This document shows positions 6,263-6,553 of a stretch of 6,553 nt of DNA, in pieces (the first letter of the stretch is position 1; each line of letters opens with the position of its first letter). The translations under genes were made by a program, and so were the position numbers. Source of the DNA: Bacteroidota bacterium. GTDB taxonomy: Bacteria > Bacteroidota > Bacteroidia > Bacteroidales > VadinHA17. The notes under the pieces are model-generated. The model saw only the letters and a list, made by a program, of their open reading frames with translations. It was not told where the DNA came from and did no database searches. The stretch covers positions 1-6,553 of the forward strand of contig DAOWNN010000128.1 of assembly GCA_030642585.1 (NCBI GenBank), given 5' to 3'.

Positions 6263-6296
6263 AGGTCGTAACCACACTCCAGGTGGGGTTGCGACT
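6263..6296 (+). repeat. REP-like unit 5 (cluster B)
   Basis: Arms GTCGTAACC and GGTTGCGAC enclose a loop with CTCCAGGT, as in unit 3. It ends 14 bases before the ATG of the transposase remnant, the usual close placement of such repeats next to a RAYT gene. Confidence 0.88.
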
Positions 6297-6310
6297 TAAA
6301 CATAAAAAAA

Positions 6311-6480
6311 ATGCTTCTGGAAGAAGATCAATTATATCATATATTCAATCGTGGAAATAATTCATGTAAGATATTTTCAAAAAGAAAAACTATAAATTTT
6401 TCAAAGCTAAAATAGACGCATTTATTTCTCCATATTCCAGTATTCCTTATTTTCCTTATCTTCGATATTTCAAAACATAA
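6311..6480 (+). pseudogene. Remnant of a REP-associated tyrosine transposase (RAYT, IS200/Y1-like)
   Basis: The frame from ATG 6311 begins M-L-L-E-E-D-Q-L-Y-H-I-F-N-R-G-N-N-S, the characteristic first strand of Y1/IS200-like RAYT proteins (Y-H-I-x-N-R-G-N-N). It stops at 6413-6415. Shifting frame near 6386-6388 recovers N-Y-K-F-F-K-A-K-I-D-A-F-I-S-P-Y, which matches the family's N-Y-x-F-F-x-x-K-I followed by P-Y, before a stop at 6478-6480. So one base has been lost or gained, and the gene also ends early. The HUH metal-binding motif (usually M-P-N-H-F-H) and the catalytic tyrosine are absent; only about the first 55 of the family's usual ~180-250 residues remain. It cannot be active. REP unit 5 lies immediately upstream. 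In its time it would have bound and cut REP hairpins in single-stranded DNA; that function is family knowledge. Confidence 0.8.
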
Positions 6481-6491
6481 ACATCCTGCAT

Positions 6492-6553
6492 ATGATCTTG
6501 AGGGTACATAAACTCAGCAAATCCTACTACCGTGGAAAGCTGGAGATCCCGGC
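6492..6553 (+). CDS. Probable ABC transporter ATP-binding protein, N-terminal 20 codons (3' end outside window)
   Basis: ATG 6492 opens M-I-L-R-V-H-K-L-S-K-S-Y-Y-R-G, then K-L-E-I-P up to the window end. The pattern x-L-x-V-x-x-L-S-K-S-Y is the typical first strand and A-loop tyrosine region of ABC ATPases, and I-P would precede the A-L-x-x-V-S-F segment. The Walker motifs would lie beyond the window, so the call rests on a short stretch. If right, it may supply the ATPase for MacB/FtsX-type permeases such as the one at 1858-4281. It starts 11 bases after the transposase remnant ends. Confidence 0.5.
   Translation, partial: MILRVHKLSKSYYRGKLEIP

Noticed and set aside
6086..6277. Minus-strand reading frame of 63 codons
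   Set aside because: It consists of REP units and the end of the dipeptidase gene read antisense.

Overview
The window looks like a chromosomal stretch of a Bacteroidota genome, probably from the Bacteroidales/Marinilabiliales side, although rank below phylum is a guess. The pointers are AT-rich DNA, start codons with A-rich leaders and no clear Shine-Dalgarno sequence, a possible -33/-7 promoter of the Bacteroidota type, a membrane protein carrying the F-K-I-x-H-W-P-G-A motif known from GldL-like proteins, and an 807-residue MacB/FtsX-type permease of the kind that is multiplied in this phylum.

Layout, left to right, all genes on the + strand unless stated. (1) 1-319 is the 3' part of a PadR-type winged-helix repressor. 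(2) One base later begins a gene for a HAAS-like domain joined to a five-helix membrane module. It is broken by a frameshift inside a three-copy ATGT repeat at 576-587, so it reads as two overlapping pieces, 321-635 and 580-1014. (3) 1015-1857 is an 843-base stretch without an intact gene. It holds several hairpins, a minus-strand remnant that resembles the N-terminus of a BadF/BcrA-type ATPase, and a low-complexity block with CTTTGCG and CATTCGT words. (4) 1858-4281 is the ABC transporter permease. (5) 4293-4416 is a cluster of three REP-like hairpin units on an exact 45-base period. (6) 4538-6169 is a secreted C69-family dipeptidase with a candidate promoter in front. (7) 6173-6296 is a second REP cluster with an extra long hairpin in its middle. 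(8) 6311-6480 is a frameshifted, truncated remnant of a REP-associated tyrosine transposase (RAYT, IS200/Y1 type). (9) 6492-6553 is the probable first 20 codons of an ABC ATPase, cut by the window end.

Functionally, the PadR regulator and the HAAS/membrane protein are a likely regulatory pair, plausibly in one transcript. The FtsX-type permease needs an ABC ATPase partner, and the ATPase start at the right edge is a candidate. The dipeptidase seems to be an independent transcription unit.

The most interesting part is the repeat system. Five same-orientation 34-base palindromic units sit in two clusters around the dipeptidase gene, next to the wreck of the transposase type known to mobilise such elements. 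The two clusters share the order of their sequence variants, as if one were a copy of the other. No wholly new system is evident; the notable features are this REP/RAYT relic and the possibly switchable ATGT frameshift.
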